A stretch of DNA of 11,606 bases from Gryganskiella cystojenkinii (lineage: Eukaryota > Mortierellomycota > Mortierellomycetes > Mortierellales > Mortierellaceae). The stretch spans positions 1-11,606 of the forward strand of contig JAAAIG010001055.1 in NCBI GenBank assembly GCA_015852425.1, written 5' to 3'. Below are positions 1 through 7,449 of the stretch, in pieces. Each line of letters starts with the position of its first letter. The stretch's first letter is position 1. The notes beneath the pieces were generated by a model, which had not been told where the DNA came from, ran no database searches, and saw nothing but the letters and a program-made list of their open reading frames with translations. The position numbers were made by a program, and so were the translations under genes.

Positions 1-180
1 TGTTGTGCTTTTTGTACCCCCTTTTGATCGTAGTAGCGCCGCCTGAAGCTGAAAGAGGCAATTGGTTTTTGGACTGTGACCCAATAAATCTCTTATCAAC
101 AAAAAAAAAACATCGCGGTTCGTTGACCAAAGGACGGTTCAAAAGGATACCGTGTCCACAGCAAAATAAATAGACTTCGC
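1..180. other. 5' flank of the Ser-rich gene, no gene seen
   Basis: No coding region is convincing here. The stretch holds an ATTGG/CCAAT pair of boxes (around 61-66 and 81-85), an A10 run near 101 and an AAATAAATAG element near 163-173. These are compatible with a fungal promoter for the plus-strand gene that follows, but none is decisive. Confidence 0.35.
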
Positions 181-382
181 ATGCACGCACAAAACACACC
201 GACACTCTCTTTTTTACGTGTGGCACTTTTCTCCATCCATTTCTCATTTCATTCTCTTCCATTCCCACTTTTTTTTCTCTTTCCTTCTTCTTCTTTCCTT
301 GCTGCCTTCCTCCTCCTCACTCTGGAACAGGAAAGAACACCGCCCACGGCCTTCAAGAACAAACCCCAAGAACTCAGTATCC

Positions 383-1205
383 ATGGAGACCTTTTCGATG
401 GCGAGCGCCATCAAGAGTCGCTTACTTCATCTTCTGCCATCCAAACAGGGACTAGTAACTCCCGATCGTCCTTATCCTGCTCGCACTTAGGACCAGCCCA
501 GGAGATCGCCTCTCGAACCCTTCACTCTCCACATACAGTATTGAGTCTATACCGCTCACCCCCTCCGTCATCATCGTTGTCGGCCTCAGATTCTGTCCGG
601 TCCCGATCGTCGTCTCCGTCACCTTCGTTGTCGCCAAGTTTGTCTCGGTCCACACAATCAACCTCGTCCACACTATCATCGACACCTCAGTCTTCTCGTC
701 GTATCCTAAGCCGATCGATTACCGCTACAACCACACGCGCAAACCAGACTCTTTCCCTCGTCAGAGATCGTGGTCATCAGACGATTGGATTAAGCGATAG
801 CGAGGACTTTGTCATCTACAAGGATAACTTCAACGTAGAAGAAGGTGATGAAATAGAAGGGGAGGTAAGAAAACCTAATCACCAAGGATTTATTTTGTGT
901 GGGGGGGGGGGGGGGGGGGGAGTTGAAGTGCTCTATGCCGGTTTACTGCTTATAGGTACTGCTAGGTTTCCTTTCGTTTCTAAAAATGGCACTCTAACCC
1001 TGCTCTGTATTTGCTTGTCTCTCTGAATTGTGATGAACGGTAGACCGAGGCGGAAGGATTGCTTGAACCAGAGAATGACAAAGAGAACGTCTTGCATCAT
1101 GACGATGGCCAAGGTAGACGGAGCAGAAACCTAAACCGGCTGGACTTGAATCATGCCTCGGTCAGACATCCTTCGGTTGTTCGTGACCCTCTTCACGAAC
1201 TCTGA
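383..1205 (+). CDS. Ser/Arg-rich disordered protein with KEN motif, spliced (start uncertain)
   Basis: I do not recognise the family. The last intron is clear: a GAG|GTAAGA donor at 865 and an acceptor ending ACGGTAG at 1041-1043. Removing it keeps frame and joins a long Ser/Arg/Pro-rich disordered region (502-864) to an acidic 53-residue tail (1044-1205). The tail contains ENDKENV, a KEN box of the kind read by APC/C, and ends RDPLHEL. The start is uncertain. One model starts at ATG 383 (METFSMASAIK) with a 47-nt GTAACT...CCCAG intron at 455-501, giving 198 residues. The other reads frame 1 without a break from ATG 181. I prefer 383, because translating 181-380 gives only Phe/Leu/Ser/Pro typical of a pyrimidine-rich leader. 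No signal peptide or fold is visible. A cell-cycle role would be inference from the KEN box alone. Confidence 0.5.
865..1043 (+). other. Intron with G20 homopolymer
   Basis: A GTAAGA donor and a TAG acceptor delimit 179 nt. Retaining it would add a Gly run and an unrelated hydrophobic end, whereas splicing restores a polar, acidic tail. The intron carries an uninterrupted run of 20 G (901-920) on the coding strand. Confidence 0.7.
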
Positions 1206-2435
1206 AGCAAGTTTTCCGCAGATCATTTAAACTTCTTAGCATGCAAACCCATTTTATATTCTCTTTCTCTATGCTTCCTACTCTCTTGACCATATAGCTG
1301 TCGTGCTTGGCATGTATCCACATGTGCGTCTTGTGTCTTTGGTTAGTTTCTCTTTGCTTTTTTTGCGCAAAATACCTGTTTTCAAGGCTTTCTTGCTTGT
1401 GCAATACACTCTGCTTTCTTGAGTTGATGACCAAAAGGTGTGAAGTGGAAAATAATGCCATGCTTTGCATTGTTTTATTCCGAAAAAAAATCAAGCAAGC
1501 AACTCGTCACCTTTCAGCTGCCACTCGGTCACCCTGAATGGTGGTGAAAGAGGAGAACAGGAGATCAGCCGAGTCTTCTCCACTGGCGCGATCTAGGCGA
1601 AACCTTGGCGATCCATATTTTTCCACTCCTAGACGCTCGGCTAGGACAACAACAGAAACCAACGAGGGACAATATACTTTTTTTTTTTTTTGGCCCGAGA
1701 CCCAAACATAACCTTGGAAGAACCATCGCTACTCTTTCATTCTAAATATCAATCGATTTTCCCACGAGTCAGGGCACAGAGAGTTCTACCCTTCTTCTTG
1801 AAACCCAGGCAGGAAACCCTTGAGGATAACCATCAACTATCAATTGTTATACGTCACGACCGCGACTTCTCTCTTCGCCTCTCTTCCTCTTAGGCGGAGG
1901 ATTAAAAAAAAATTCGTCGGACTTGAGAGCTTGTGTGCCATTGCCCCCACAAAAAAAAGGGGGAGGGGGAGGTTAAGTAGTCCTTCCAAACTGACAAGTG
2001 CTCTCTACCCTTGATAGTACGATACACTGCTATTTCTTCCATTGCATTACTATCTGTGCAAGAGACTAAGCCTGTATAATGAATCGGACCATCTGACCCT
2101 CTCCCGATGGCCATTTAAACAGGTCCTGTCCGGCCGCTCTTTGTTCGCTTCTTTTTCTTTCGCTTCCTCGTCCAATACTGTTACCCAAAGACCTCACTCT
2201 AGCCCTCCGACTGAACTAAATTTACTCTGCATGTTAAGAAGTTCATTCTCTCTCTTCAGCCCTCATCCTTCGGATGATTGCCACATGAATAATTCAGCTT
2301 GACTACCGATTTCGCGCCTTTTTCTCTTGAAACCGAATCTACAGCTCTATTTAGCCTTCCAATTGATATTCTCCATCCTTTTTCTCATCATCTTCGGCCC
2401 CGGCTCATTTTCACATCTGAAACAAACACTAGAAT
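1206..2435. other. Gene-poor interval with one short coding-like ORF
   Basis: No gene can be modelled with confidence. The part from 1240 to 1500 is T/C-rich like a UTR or intron. At 1538-1711 a 57-codon plus-strand ORF has coding-like composition (motifs SPLARSRRN and FSTPRRSARTTT) but runs into a T14 tract and stops, with no GT donor available beforehand. At 1946-1972 there is an A/G-rich tract with G5 runs. From 2303 to 2459 an open stretch contains an F-box-like phrase (LFSLPIDILHPFSHHL), which is too little to call. There is no RNA gene or clear repeat. Confidence 0.4.
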
Positions 2436-2718
2436 TCAATCCTTCTCCATGCGATCATAACGATCGTGGTTCTCGTGGCACTTCTGACGATAGTGTTTGA
2501 GGTCGTGATATCAAGTATCAACGGCGACTGCCATCGCTTGCCTTGTCGAACTGGTCCTCCAATTCATCCCGGGTCTGACCTATCCACCTTTGATTGGCAA
2601 GCATGACCTGTGCTTCTATGTCGGACCAGTTTGTGACATTTGTGCGGGTATCAATGAAAGAAAAAAGCTCGTCAAGAAGAAGTTCGTGTCCATCTTGGTC
2701 TAGGTGCTGACATGCCAC
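2436..2718 (-). pseudogene. Broken hydrophilic coding remnant, unknown family
   Basis: A minus-strand frame from ATG 2718 runs 66 codons to a stop at 2518-2520. It is rich in charged residues (for example DELFSFIDTR, RWIGQTRDELEDQF). Eight bases further on, in another frame, 2510-2436 reads 24 codons of the same highly charged style (DLKHYRQKCHENHDRYDRM). The two pieces look like one helical, hydrophilic protein split by a small indel, but no splice sites fit between them. I do not recognise the family. The coding signal is compositional only, so chance cannot be excluded. It sits just upstream of the isolated SRP-receptor exon on the opposite strand. Confidence 0.3.
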
Positions 2719-2840
2719 TTCCCCCTCCCAAAGAGCCTTTGTCGCACCGCTTCTGGCTCTCAGTTCCTACGCACAACAAGCTCCGCTGCCCTGTTTGCCC
2801 ACCCTTGGACTTGTACGATTTTTTTTTTTTTTTGAAATAG

Positions 2841-3146
2841 CTCGTAACAGTGAACAACCCAGACAAGATCATTTTCGTGGGAGAGGCTCTGGTCGGTAAC
2901 GAGGCTGTGGACCAGTTGACGAAATTCAACGCGGCTTTGAAGGATTATTCGGGACTGGCGAACCCTCGTCACATCGACGGTATGATCTTGACCAAGTTTG
3001 ATACCATTGATGACAAGGTCGGAGCAGCACTCTCTATGACGTATACAACGGGTCAACCGATTTTGTTTGTGGGTACGGGTCAGACGTATACGGATCTCAA
3101 GAATATGAAGGTCAGCCATGTGGTAGCTTCGCTTTTGCGAGAGTAA
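2841..3146 (+). CDS. SRP receptor alpha subunit, 3'-terminal exon only (orphan)
   Basis: This is the C-terminal end of the signal-recognition-particle receptor alpha subunit (SRP101/SRPRA type), the GTPase that docks SRP-ribosome complexes at the ER membrane. It opens after a strong acceptor (T15 tract, then GAAATAG, ending at 2840) and encodes 101 residues beginning [20 protein letters not shown]. The G-domain features seen are [13 protein letters not shown], the G4 guanine-specificity motif TKFD (about residues 52-55), the [13 protein letters not shown] segment and the G5-like VGTGQTY. The P-loop, G2, the DTAGR (G3) motif and the whole N-terminal SRX and linker region should precede it. None was found between 1 and 2840, where another gene lies. 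The reading frame has no lesions. It may be a duplicated fragment, the end of a gene with an exceptionally long intron, or an assembly join. Confidence 0.85.
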   Translation, partial: LVTVNNPDKIIFVGEALVGNEAVDQLTKFNAALKDYSGLANPRHIDGMILTKFDTIDDKVGAALSMTYTTGQPILFVGTGQTYTDLKNMKVSHVVASLLRE

Positions 3147-3596
3147 AACGGGTCTCTCCTCTAGGTTCTAGTCTACTCCATCATACCATATCGCTCTCAT
3201 TTCATTTCTAGACACTCCTCTTCTCGCCTAATCTTTGTCTACAAACAACGACAATAAAAAATCAAAAAGTCATAACCTGACATGGGATGGGATTCGAGTG
3301 TGGTCGAGAGCAGATAAATGTGAACAAGGGAATTTGATTCTCGAGTTTACTCGCTTGACAGAGCAGAGAGAGGACCGGTTGGGAACCGCCGTTCCTCATG
3401 CAGTCCAAAGATGACACAATGACGCGCGCCCTAAACGCGATCCTGCAAATCTTCGCAGAGTGACGTAGAAGCACTTTTTTTTCTTTTGGTCACACGCTCA
3501 ATTGTTGGAACGTTTTTCTTTTATGCATCAACCATTTCATCTCTTTTCATTACTTCCATCTTTCTTTAGTACCACACTCCGATTAAAACAAACAAC
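3147..3596. other. Intergenic: 3' UTR of SRPR exon and promoter of first inhibitor gene
   Basis: No further coding is supported. The left third is a plausible 3' UTR with a poly(A) signal. The right third becomes T/C-rich (from about 3475) and ends in AAACAAACAAC directly before ATG 3597, a favourable A-rich start context for the inhibitor_I9 gene. Confidence 0.4.
3252..3257 (+). terminator. Putative poly(A) signal AATAAA
   Basis: An AATAAA hexamer lies about 106 nt after the stop of the SRP-receptor exon, a normal distance for a fungal 3' UTR. This suggests the fragment kept its 3' end when duplicated. Confidence 0.4.
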
Positions 3597-4328
3597 ATGT
3601 CTTGTAAGCGCAACCCATCTTTGTCGGTTTTCCGCTTCTGTTTTGCCCTGGCTCTATATTTTTAAGTACGTGGAAAACTAACACCTATTTCCTTGGCATT
3701 GCCACAAACGCCATTATAACGCACTATCCTCCAGCCCATTCTCATTCCCACGGCCAGCAGGCTCACGGACAGCAGGCTCATGGACAGCAGGCTCACGGAA
3801 CTACCAACGCGACTGTGAATGCTCTCTCTGCCTCAGTCCTCCCTGTTGCAACGGCTCACCCTGGAGCCAATGTTGCTCATTCCTTGGCCACAGCTCCTGG
3901 TGAAGCTCCGTCAACAATCCCCTCGAAGGCTGGTCTTTCGGCCCCAGAAGGAAAGAACAAGGTTATTGTCGTCTTCAAGTCTCACACCCCCGCTGCAGAG
4001 ATCGAGGCTGCGATCAAGGATTGTGAAGCCCAAGGTAAAAAAAAAAAATGCGACGCTTTATCGTGGGAGAGGAGAATTTGAGAAGAGCTTTTTATTATTT
4101 TTTATCGCAGCATAATATGCGTTCGCAAAAAAAAACTGAACTCTTTCTCTCTCTTGCTTTGTTCTAGGAGGAAAGATTACGCAAAGATATACCTCGGCTC
4201 TGTTGGGATTCGCGGCCGAGGTTCCTGATGGCAACCTGCAGACCCTGACCGTACACCCTCATGTGGATTATGTTGAGCCCGATGGTGAGGTCTCGATCTA
4301 TGGCAAGAAGCTTTTGTCCAAGAAGTGA
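3597..4328 (+). CDS. Inhibitor_I9 / proteinase B inhibitor-like protein, paralog 1
   Basis: This encodes a 155-residue, probably cytosolic protein of the peptidase inhibitor I9 family (subtilisin propeptide-like, as in yeast Pbi2), expected to bind and inhibit subtilisin-type proteases such as vacuolar proteinase B. There are three exons: 3597-3603 (ATG TCT T), 3735-4034 and 4168-4328. Both introns are GT-AG and phase 1 (3604-3734 and 4035-4167). The I9 fold spans about residues 77-147: KVIVVFKS strand, AEIEAAIKDCEAQG helix, ITQRYTSALLGFAAEVP, then VHPHVDYVEPDGEV. Known relatives of about 75 residues lack the roughly 75-residue Ala/Pro/Gly-rich N-terminal extension seen here. The extension starts with a His-rich run (SHSHSHG, then three GQQAH units). 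No signal peptide is visible. A second paralog with the same gene structure lies at 7450-8161. The family call is firm; the protease target is inferred. Confidence 0.88.
3604..3734 (+). other. Intron 1 of inhibitor paralog 1
   Basis: The donor is T|GTAAGC after the seventh coding base, and the acceptor is TATCCTCCAG. It is 131 nt, phase 1. The same position and phase occur in the second paralog. Confidence 0.8.
3752..3796 (+). repeat. Three tandem 15-bp units encoding GQQAH
   Basis: The units 3752-3766, 3767-3781 and 3782-3796 differ by one or two bases and encode three in-frame copies of Gly-Gln-Gln-Ala-His. Following SHSHSH, they make a His-rich N-terminus that the second paralog lacks. 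Confidence 0.9.
4035..4167 (+). other. Intron 2 of inhibitor paralog 1
   Basis: The donor is CAAG|GTAAAA followed by a long A run, and the acceptor is TTTGTTCTAG. It is 133 nt, phase 1. It splits the Gly-Gly between the first helix and the second strand of the I9 fold. Confidence 0.85.
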
Positions 4329-4702
4329 AACGGCCGACGATCATCATTACTGTCGTCATCATCTCCGTTGCGACCTTCAACAGCGTCAACCCCAGGATCA
4401 GGTCGGATCAACAGAACAAACAGGAGCCCAACATCTAGACTGTAAACCTAAGCTTTTTCTATCATAAAGGATGAGTTTTTAACGGTCGAAAAAGGTGCCT
4501 GCCTGCTCGTGGAATATTTATGTGTGTCGCGGGTCTTGTATAGATAGTGCTTGGGTGAAAAATGGACAATGCGCGCGATTCTGTCATCATGCAGTCCCTA
4601 GGCGAGTCGTGAGAGTTGGTGTTCGAGTCGTGAGGCAGCGAGTTCTAGCCTAGTCCCACAAAATGTGTTTGTACAGTTATATTGAGACCAAAAAATGAAA
4701 AG

Positions 4703-4718
4703 GACCTCCTAGGAGGTC
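4703..4718. repeat. Perfect 16-bp palindrome
   Basis: GACCTCCTAGGAGGTC reads the same on both strands with no spacer. It lies in the convergent intergenic region, so it could be a dimeric protein-binding site or a short structured element in a 3' UTR. Confidence 0.6.
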
Positions 4719-4837
4719 TAGGGAACATGCATGTAAAGCAATATGGCGCTTATGCGAAATAGACACGATTGACAAGAAATATGGCACAATCATTTCAAAA
4801 AAGTATATGGTAGACAAGTTTATGAGCTGTAATGATT

Positions 4838-4843
4838 TTTATT
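4838..4843 (-). terminator. Putative poly(A) signal for the minus-strand gene
   Basis: AATAAA on the minus strand lies about 285 nt downstream of the stop at 5129. A plus-strand AATAAA at 4862-4867 lies next to it, so the 3' ends of the convergent genes may overlap. Confidence 0.3.
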
Positions 4844-5128
4844 TTTTCGAACAATATCTTCAATAAAGCCAATGATTAAGCAAAAAAAAGGCAAAGCATA
4901 AACGACAAATGAAGAAAAGGAAGCAGGAAGCAGACTATGAAAAGGAGAATACGGACTATGATACAAGAAGATTACAAGCTAATGGTGGTGTACAAATCAA
5001 GCGGGATAGGAATGATTGTTCAAGGTATGAAAGCGAGAGATGAGGGCTAGCAAGGTCGCTGTGATGATGATAAAAGATGGGTATGCAAATGATGGGCAGC
5101 TTGGACAGTACCTGAGATACGTGTTTTC

Positions 5129-6247
5129 TTACTCTGCAAAGGCCTCGTCCGAATATCGGTCGATGGGTACGTAGCCAGGGCTGGGACTGAGACTCAGCCT
5201 TCCGCTTGAATAACAAGTGAAGCCTACTGCAGCGTATGAATCATCATGCATATCCATATCCATATCCATATCATTGTCTTCGTCATCATCATAATAGTTC
5301 ACCTCATTCTTGTGGGAGTAAACGGGTCCATCTTGAATGTAGAACTTGTCGTCGTTGGGATCGAGATCCGGGTTCAGGGTGTTGTAATCAAAGGGTACAT
5401 ATGGTTCCTCGCCGTCGTCGTCCTCAGACATCCACCAGCTGGATCGGGGAAGGAGCGTCCACTGGGTTGACGGAGATGAGGAAGCATCATAGTAGGGTGA
5501 TTGAGAGTTCACTTGATCTAAGGAAGGGGACCAACCAGGCGTGGTCGGGAATCTTGGCGAGACGAGGTGGTTGTCGTTGTAGTAGGAGAGTGAAAGTGGA
5601 CTCTGGCCGCTGTAGTAGACAGTGTGTTGGCTTGAGTACTGACTTGAGGGAACCAAGTCGTCGGCGAAAGGAGGGGTGGCATGACCGACAGTAGCAGCCG
5701 CAGGAGAAACGGACCAACGAGAAGGGGAAGAAACATTCGGTGTCTTGGCCAAGGAGTCGTTGGTATTGCTGAGCTCAGAAAAAGAAGAAGTCGACATAAA
5801 ATGAGTGGCTGTCTCATGTTGAAGCGGAGAATGAATCTGAGCAGTAGAGGAAACCAATGACTCTTCTTGGACGAAAAAAGGGCTGCGGCCACGGCAGATA
5901 GGAGACGCAGGTGGGGAGGAGACCTTGTGGCCTTGCTCCTGGCTTGAAAACGAGGATGAGACAGCAGCGGCAGCTGACTCGGTGGTCGTCATACGACTCT
6001 TGTTATTCTTGCTGGCGAGAATTTCGAGGTCGAGGAGGGTCATCTCGGGCGAAGGATAGTATTGTTGCTGCTGACTGGCAGTGAGATTGACAGTCAAAGA
6101 AGCAGAAAAAGATTTGTTAGCAGCTGCAGGGCTACTAGCATTCATCTCTAGAGAAGGCGACGAAGTCGTAGGGGGAAGGCGGTTCTTACCATGGAGCCCC
6201 TCCATCCCATCTACTGATTCAAAAGCCATCATTGGTGTGTCCAACAT
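5129..6247 (-). CDS. Ser/Pro-rich disordered protein with acidic tail, unknown function
   Basis: An intronless frame encodes 372 residues from ATG 6247 (MLDTPMMAFES; A at -3 and A-rich leader) to a TAA at 5129-5131. The frame stays open upstream to 6571. That part translates to Phe/Leu/Ser and HQ repeats from CT-rich DNA, so I treat it as leader. The N-terminal two thirds are low-complexity Ser/Thr/Pro/Ala with many SP/TP sites (for example SSPSRWSVSPAAA, TTPGWSPSLD), candidate CDK/MAPK targets. The last 110 residues are acidic and aromatic (SEDDDGEEPYVPFDY, then a DNDMDMDMDM run). No catalytic motif, signal peptide, membrane helix or recognised DNA-binding domain is visible. An acidic activator or scaffold role is possible but is only inference. 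The protein is hydrophilic and likely intracellular. Confidence 0.75.
   Translation of the reverse strand: MLDTPMMAFESVDGMEGLHGKNRLPPTTSSPSLEMNASSPAAANKSFSASLTVNLTASQQQQYYPSPEMTLLDLEILASKNNKSRMTTTESAAAAVSSSFSSQEQGHKVSSPPASPICRGRSPFFVQEESLVSSTAQIHSPLQHETATHFMSTSSFSELSNTNDSLAKTPNVSSPSRWSVSPAAATVGHATPPFADDLVPSSQYSSQHTVYYSGQSPLSLSYYNDNHLVSPRFPTTPGWSPSLDQVNSQSPYYDASSSPSTQWTLLPRSSWWMSEDDDGEEPYVPFDYNTLNPDLDPNDDKFYIQDGPVYSHKNEVNYYDDDEDNDMDMDMDMHDDSYAAVGFTCYSSGRLSLSPSPGYVPIDRYSDEAFAE
5249..5272. repeat. Hexanucleotide microsatellite in coding sequence
   Basis: Four tandem CATATC units encode the Asp-Met alternation in the acidic tail of the minus-strand gene. Unit gain or loss would change length without breaking frame. 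Confidence 0.85.
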
Positions 6248-6640
6248 ATTTTTGATTGTCTTCAAAAAAGCAAAAAAAAAAAAAAGTAACGAGAAGCTGA
6301 CAAAAGGGGAAAGAGGGAGAAAAGAGAACAAAGAAGAGAAAAAGGCAAAACCGGCAAAGATGGTGGACCGTGTGTATATGTGTGTATATGTGTAGTGTCT
6401 GATATAGAGAGAGAGGGAGAGGCAGAGGATGTGTTGATGTTGATGTTGATGTGAAGAAGAAAAAGAAAGAAAAAGAAAAAAAAAAGTGGCGGAGTGCTTT
6501 TCTTGGTTGCGTTGGGCTCTTTCAAAAGGGTATGGAAATAACGAGAAAATTGTTGACGTCATCAATTGCATGGAAATAAAGGTTTTGATTGAATGTTCGA
6601 TTGTGATCGCAAAATTGATCTACAGAAATATCGAAAGGTA
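6248..6640. other. Leader and promoter of the minus-strand gene, low complexity
   Basis: On the minus strand this is a long CT-rich leader. Its simple repeats, read on the plus strand, are an A13 run (6276-6288), alternating TGTGTATATG (6370-6396), a GA-rich tract (6405-6430) and TTGATG triplets (6433-6450). A perfect CRE-like site lies at 6554-6561. No separate gene is seen. Confidence 0.45.
6554..6561. promoter_or_regulatory. Perfect CRE / ATF-CREB bZIP site TGACGTCA
   Basis: The 8-bp palindrome TGACGTCA sits 307 bp upstream of the minus-strand gene's ATG and 80 bp from the tRNA-Ala gene. In fungi this is the classic bZIP (ATF/CREB) site used in stress responses. Assigning it to the minus-strand gene is inference from position. 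Confidence 0.5.
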
Positions 6641-6712
6641 GGGGTTGTAGCTCAGTGGTAGAGCGCTCGCTTTGCATGCGAGAGGCCCTGGTTTCAATCA
6701 CCAGCTGCTCCA
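6641..6712 (+). tRNA. tRNA-Ala(UGC), slightly atypical
   Basis: A full cloverleaf of 72 nt. The acceptor strand is GGGGTTG, the D stem GCTC/GAGC, and the anticodon stem CTCGC/GCGAG with loop TTTGCAT (anticodon TGC). The T stem is CTGGT/ACCAG with loop TTCAATC, and the discriminator is A. The G3-U70 wobble that marks alanine tRNAs for AlaRS is present. There is no intron. A box TAGCTCAGTGG fits consensus. T6 opposite T67 is a mismatch. The near-universal G53-C61 pair is replaced by T-A, which also weakens the B box. A T run at 6715-6720 can end Pol III transcription. It could be a functional minor copy or an early pseudogene. Confidence 0.88.
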
Positions 6713-6714
6713 CA

Positions 6715-6727
6715 TTTTTTGCTTTTT
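6715..6727 (+). terminator. Pol III terminator T-tracts
   Basis: A T6 run two bases after the tRNA-Ala discriminator, followed shortly by a second T6 run, is a standard RNA polymerase III stop signal. Confidence 0.7.
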
Positions 6728-7449
6728 TCTTCGGTTAAAGAGCAATGCCCTTTTTTTTGCCTTCCGGCCCTAGTGTGCTATCCCGCTGGCACATACTCTT
6801 ATTGTCGAACTCACGCGAGAAATCGCCCGCCTCGCGTTCTTCGAGAACCCCAAGAAAAACAATGAAGCAAACCATAAAAGATCATGAGCAAGGAAGAAAT
6901 AAAGTGCTTTCTTTCCTTAACACAAACCACACGGACTAAGAAAATTGTGGCCATTTAAGAACGCGAGGACACTCTGCAACAAAGCTTCCACTTTTTTGGA
7001 GGCATCGAGTGCCAAGTCCTTCACCTGTGCTTACTAGGGCAAGAGCGAAAAAATCTTTTGAGTTGCATGAATTGCACCGTCTTGTCTTTCTTTTTCTTGT
7101 GTGATATGATTATGCCTTCTGCCATCATCCGGTTTACTAGCTTCCCCCTCCCCCTTTTTTTCGAACCCCCAATGCTCAAAAGAAACGCGCTTTTGAGTTT
7201 GAGGTCAGCGCCAAAAGAAGAGACCTCGGGATGGTGGAGATAAGGACAAGGATGACATCGGAGTCAGGTGACACAATGCTTCTTCAAGCATAAAAGTAGA
7301 ATGCATGGGCCTTAATTTCGCATCTCTTTCTTTTTTTCCTTGCTCCCTTCGCTCATCACCCCCCACCTCACACCCTTCCTTTATTCCACTCTCCTTTTCC
7401 ACCCACGCTGTCCTTCTTTAAACGTCTCTTTTCCGCCCGACGCCCCATC
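6728..7449. other. Intergenic region and promoter of second inhibitor gene
   Basis: No convincing coding on either strand; the open frames are short and compositionally random. From about 7320 the sequence becomes strongly C/T-rich, typical of leaders of well-expressed fungal genes. A TATA-like ATAAAAG lies at about 7291, some 160 bp before ATG 7450. CT-rich runs with CCCCT near 7142-7160 resemble STRE cores but are ambiguous in such composition. Confidence 0.4.

Larger units (their letters stand above)
4329..5128. other. Convergent intergenic region
   Basis: No coding is supported. It separates the convergent 3' ends of the first inhibitor gene and the minus-strand disordered-protein gene. 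Candidate poly(A) signals are AATAAA on plus at 4862-4867 and AATAAA on minus at 4838-4843, the latter about 285 nt after the minus-gene stop. An 11-bp direct repeat CGAGTCGTGAG occurs at 4603-4613 and 4624-4634. A perfect 16-bp palindrome is at 4703-4718. Confidence 0.5.

Noticed and set aside
181..382. N-terminal signal peptide or membrane anchor for the Ser-rich protein
   Set aside because: The Phe/Leu/Ser run comes from a T/C-rich tract typical of fungal leaders, and a better start exists at 383.
455..490. 36-nt intron with donor GTAACT and acceptor CTTAG
   Set aside because: It is too short for splicing and does not shift into the frame needed; 455-501 (47 nt) does.
2303..2459. F-box-like stretch LFSLPIDILHPFSHHL
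   Set aside because: Only one short phrase fits, there is no start, and no downstream repeats are visible.
5236..5694. 152-codon plus-strand frame
   Set aside because: It is antisense to the disordered-protein gene, with His/Arg-rich composition caused by that gene's Ser/Asp codons.
6248..6571. N-terminal 108-residue extension of the minus-strand gene
   Set aside because: It translates simple repeats and CT-rich DNA; ATG 6247 has a better context and starts normal-looking protein.
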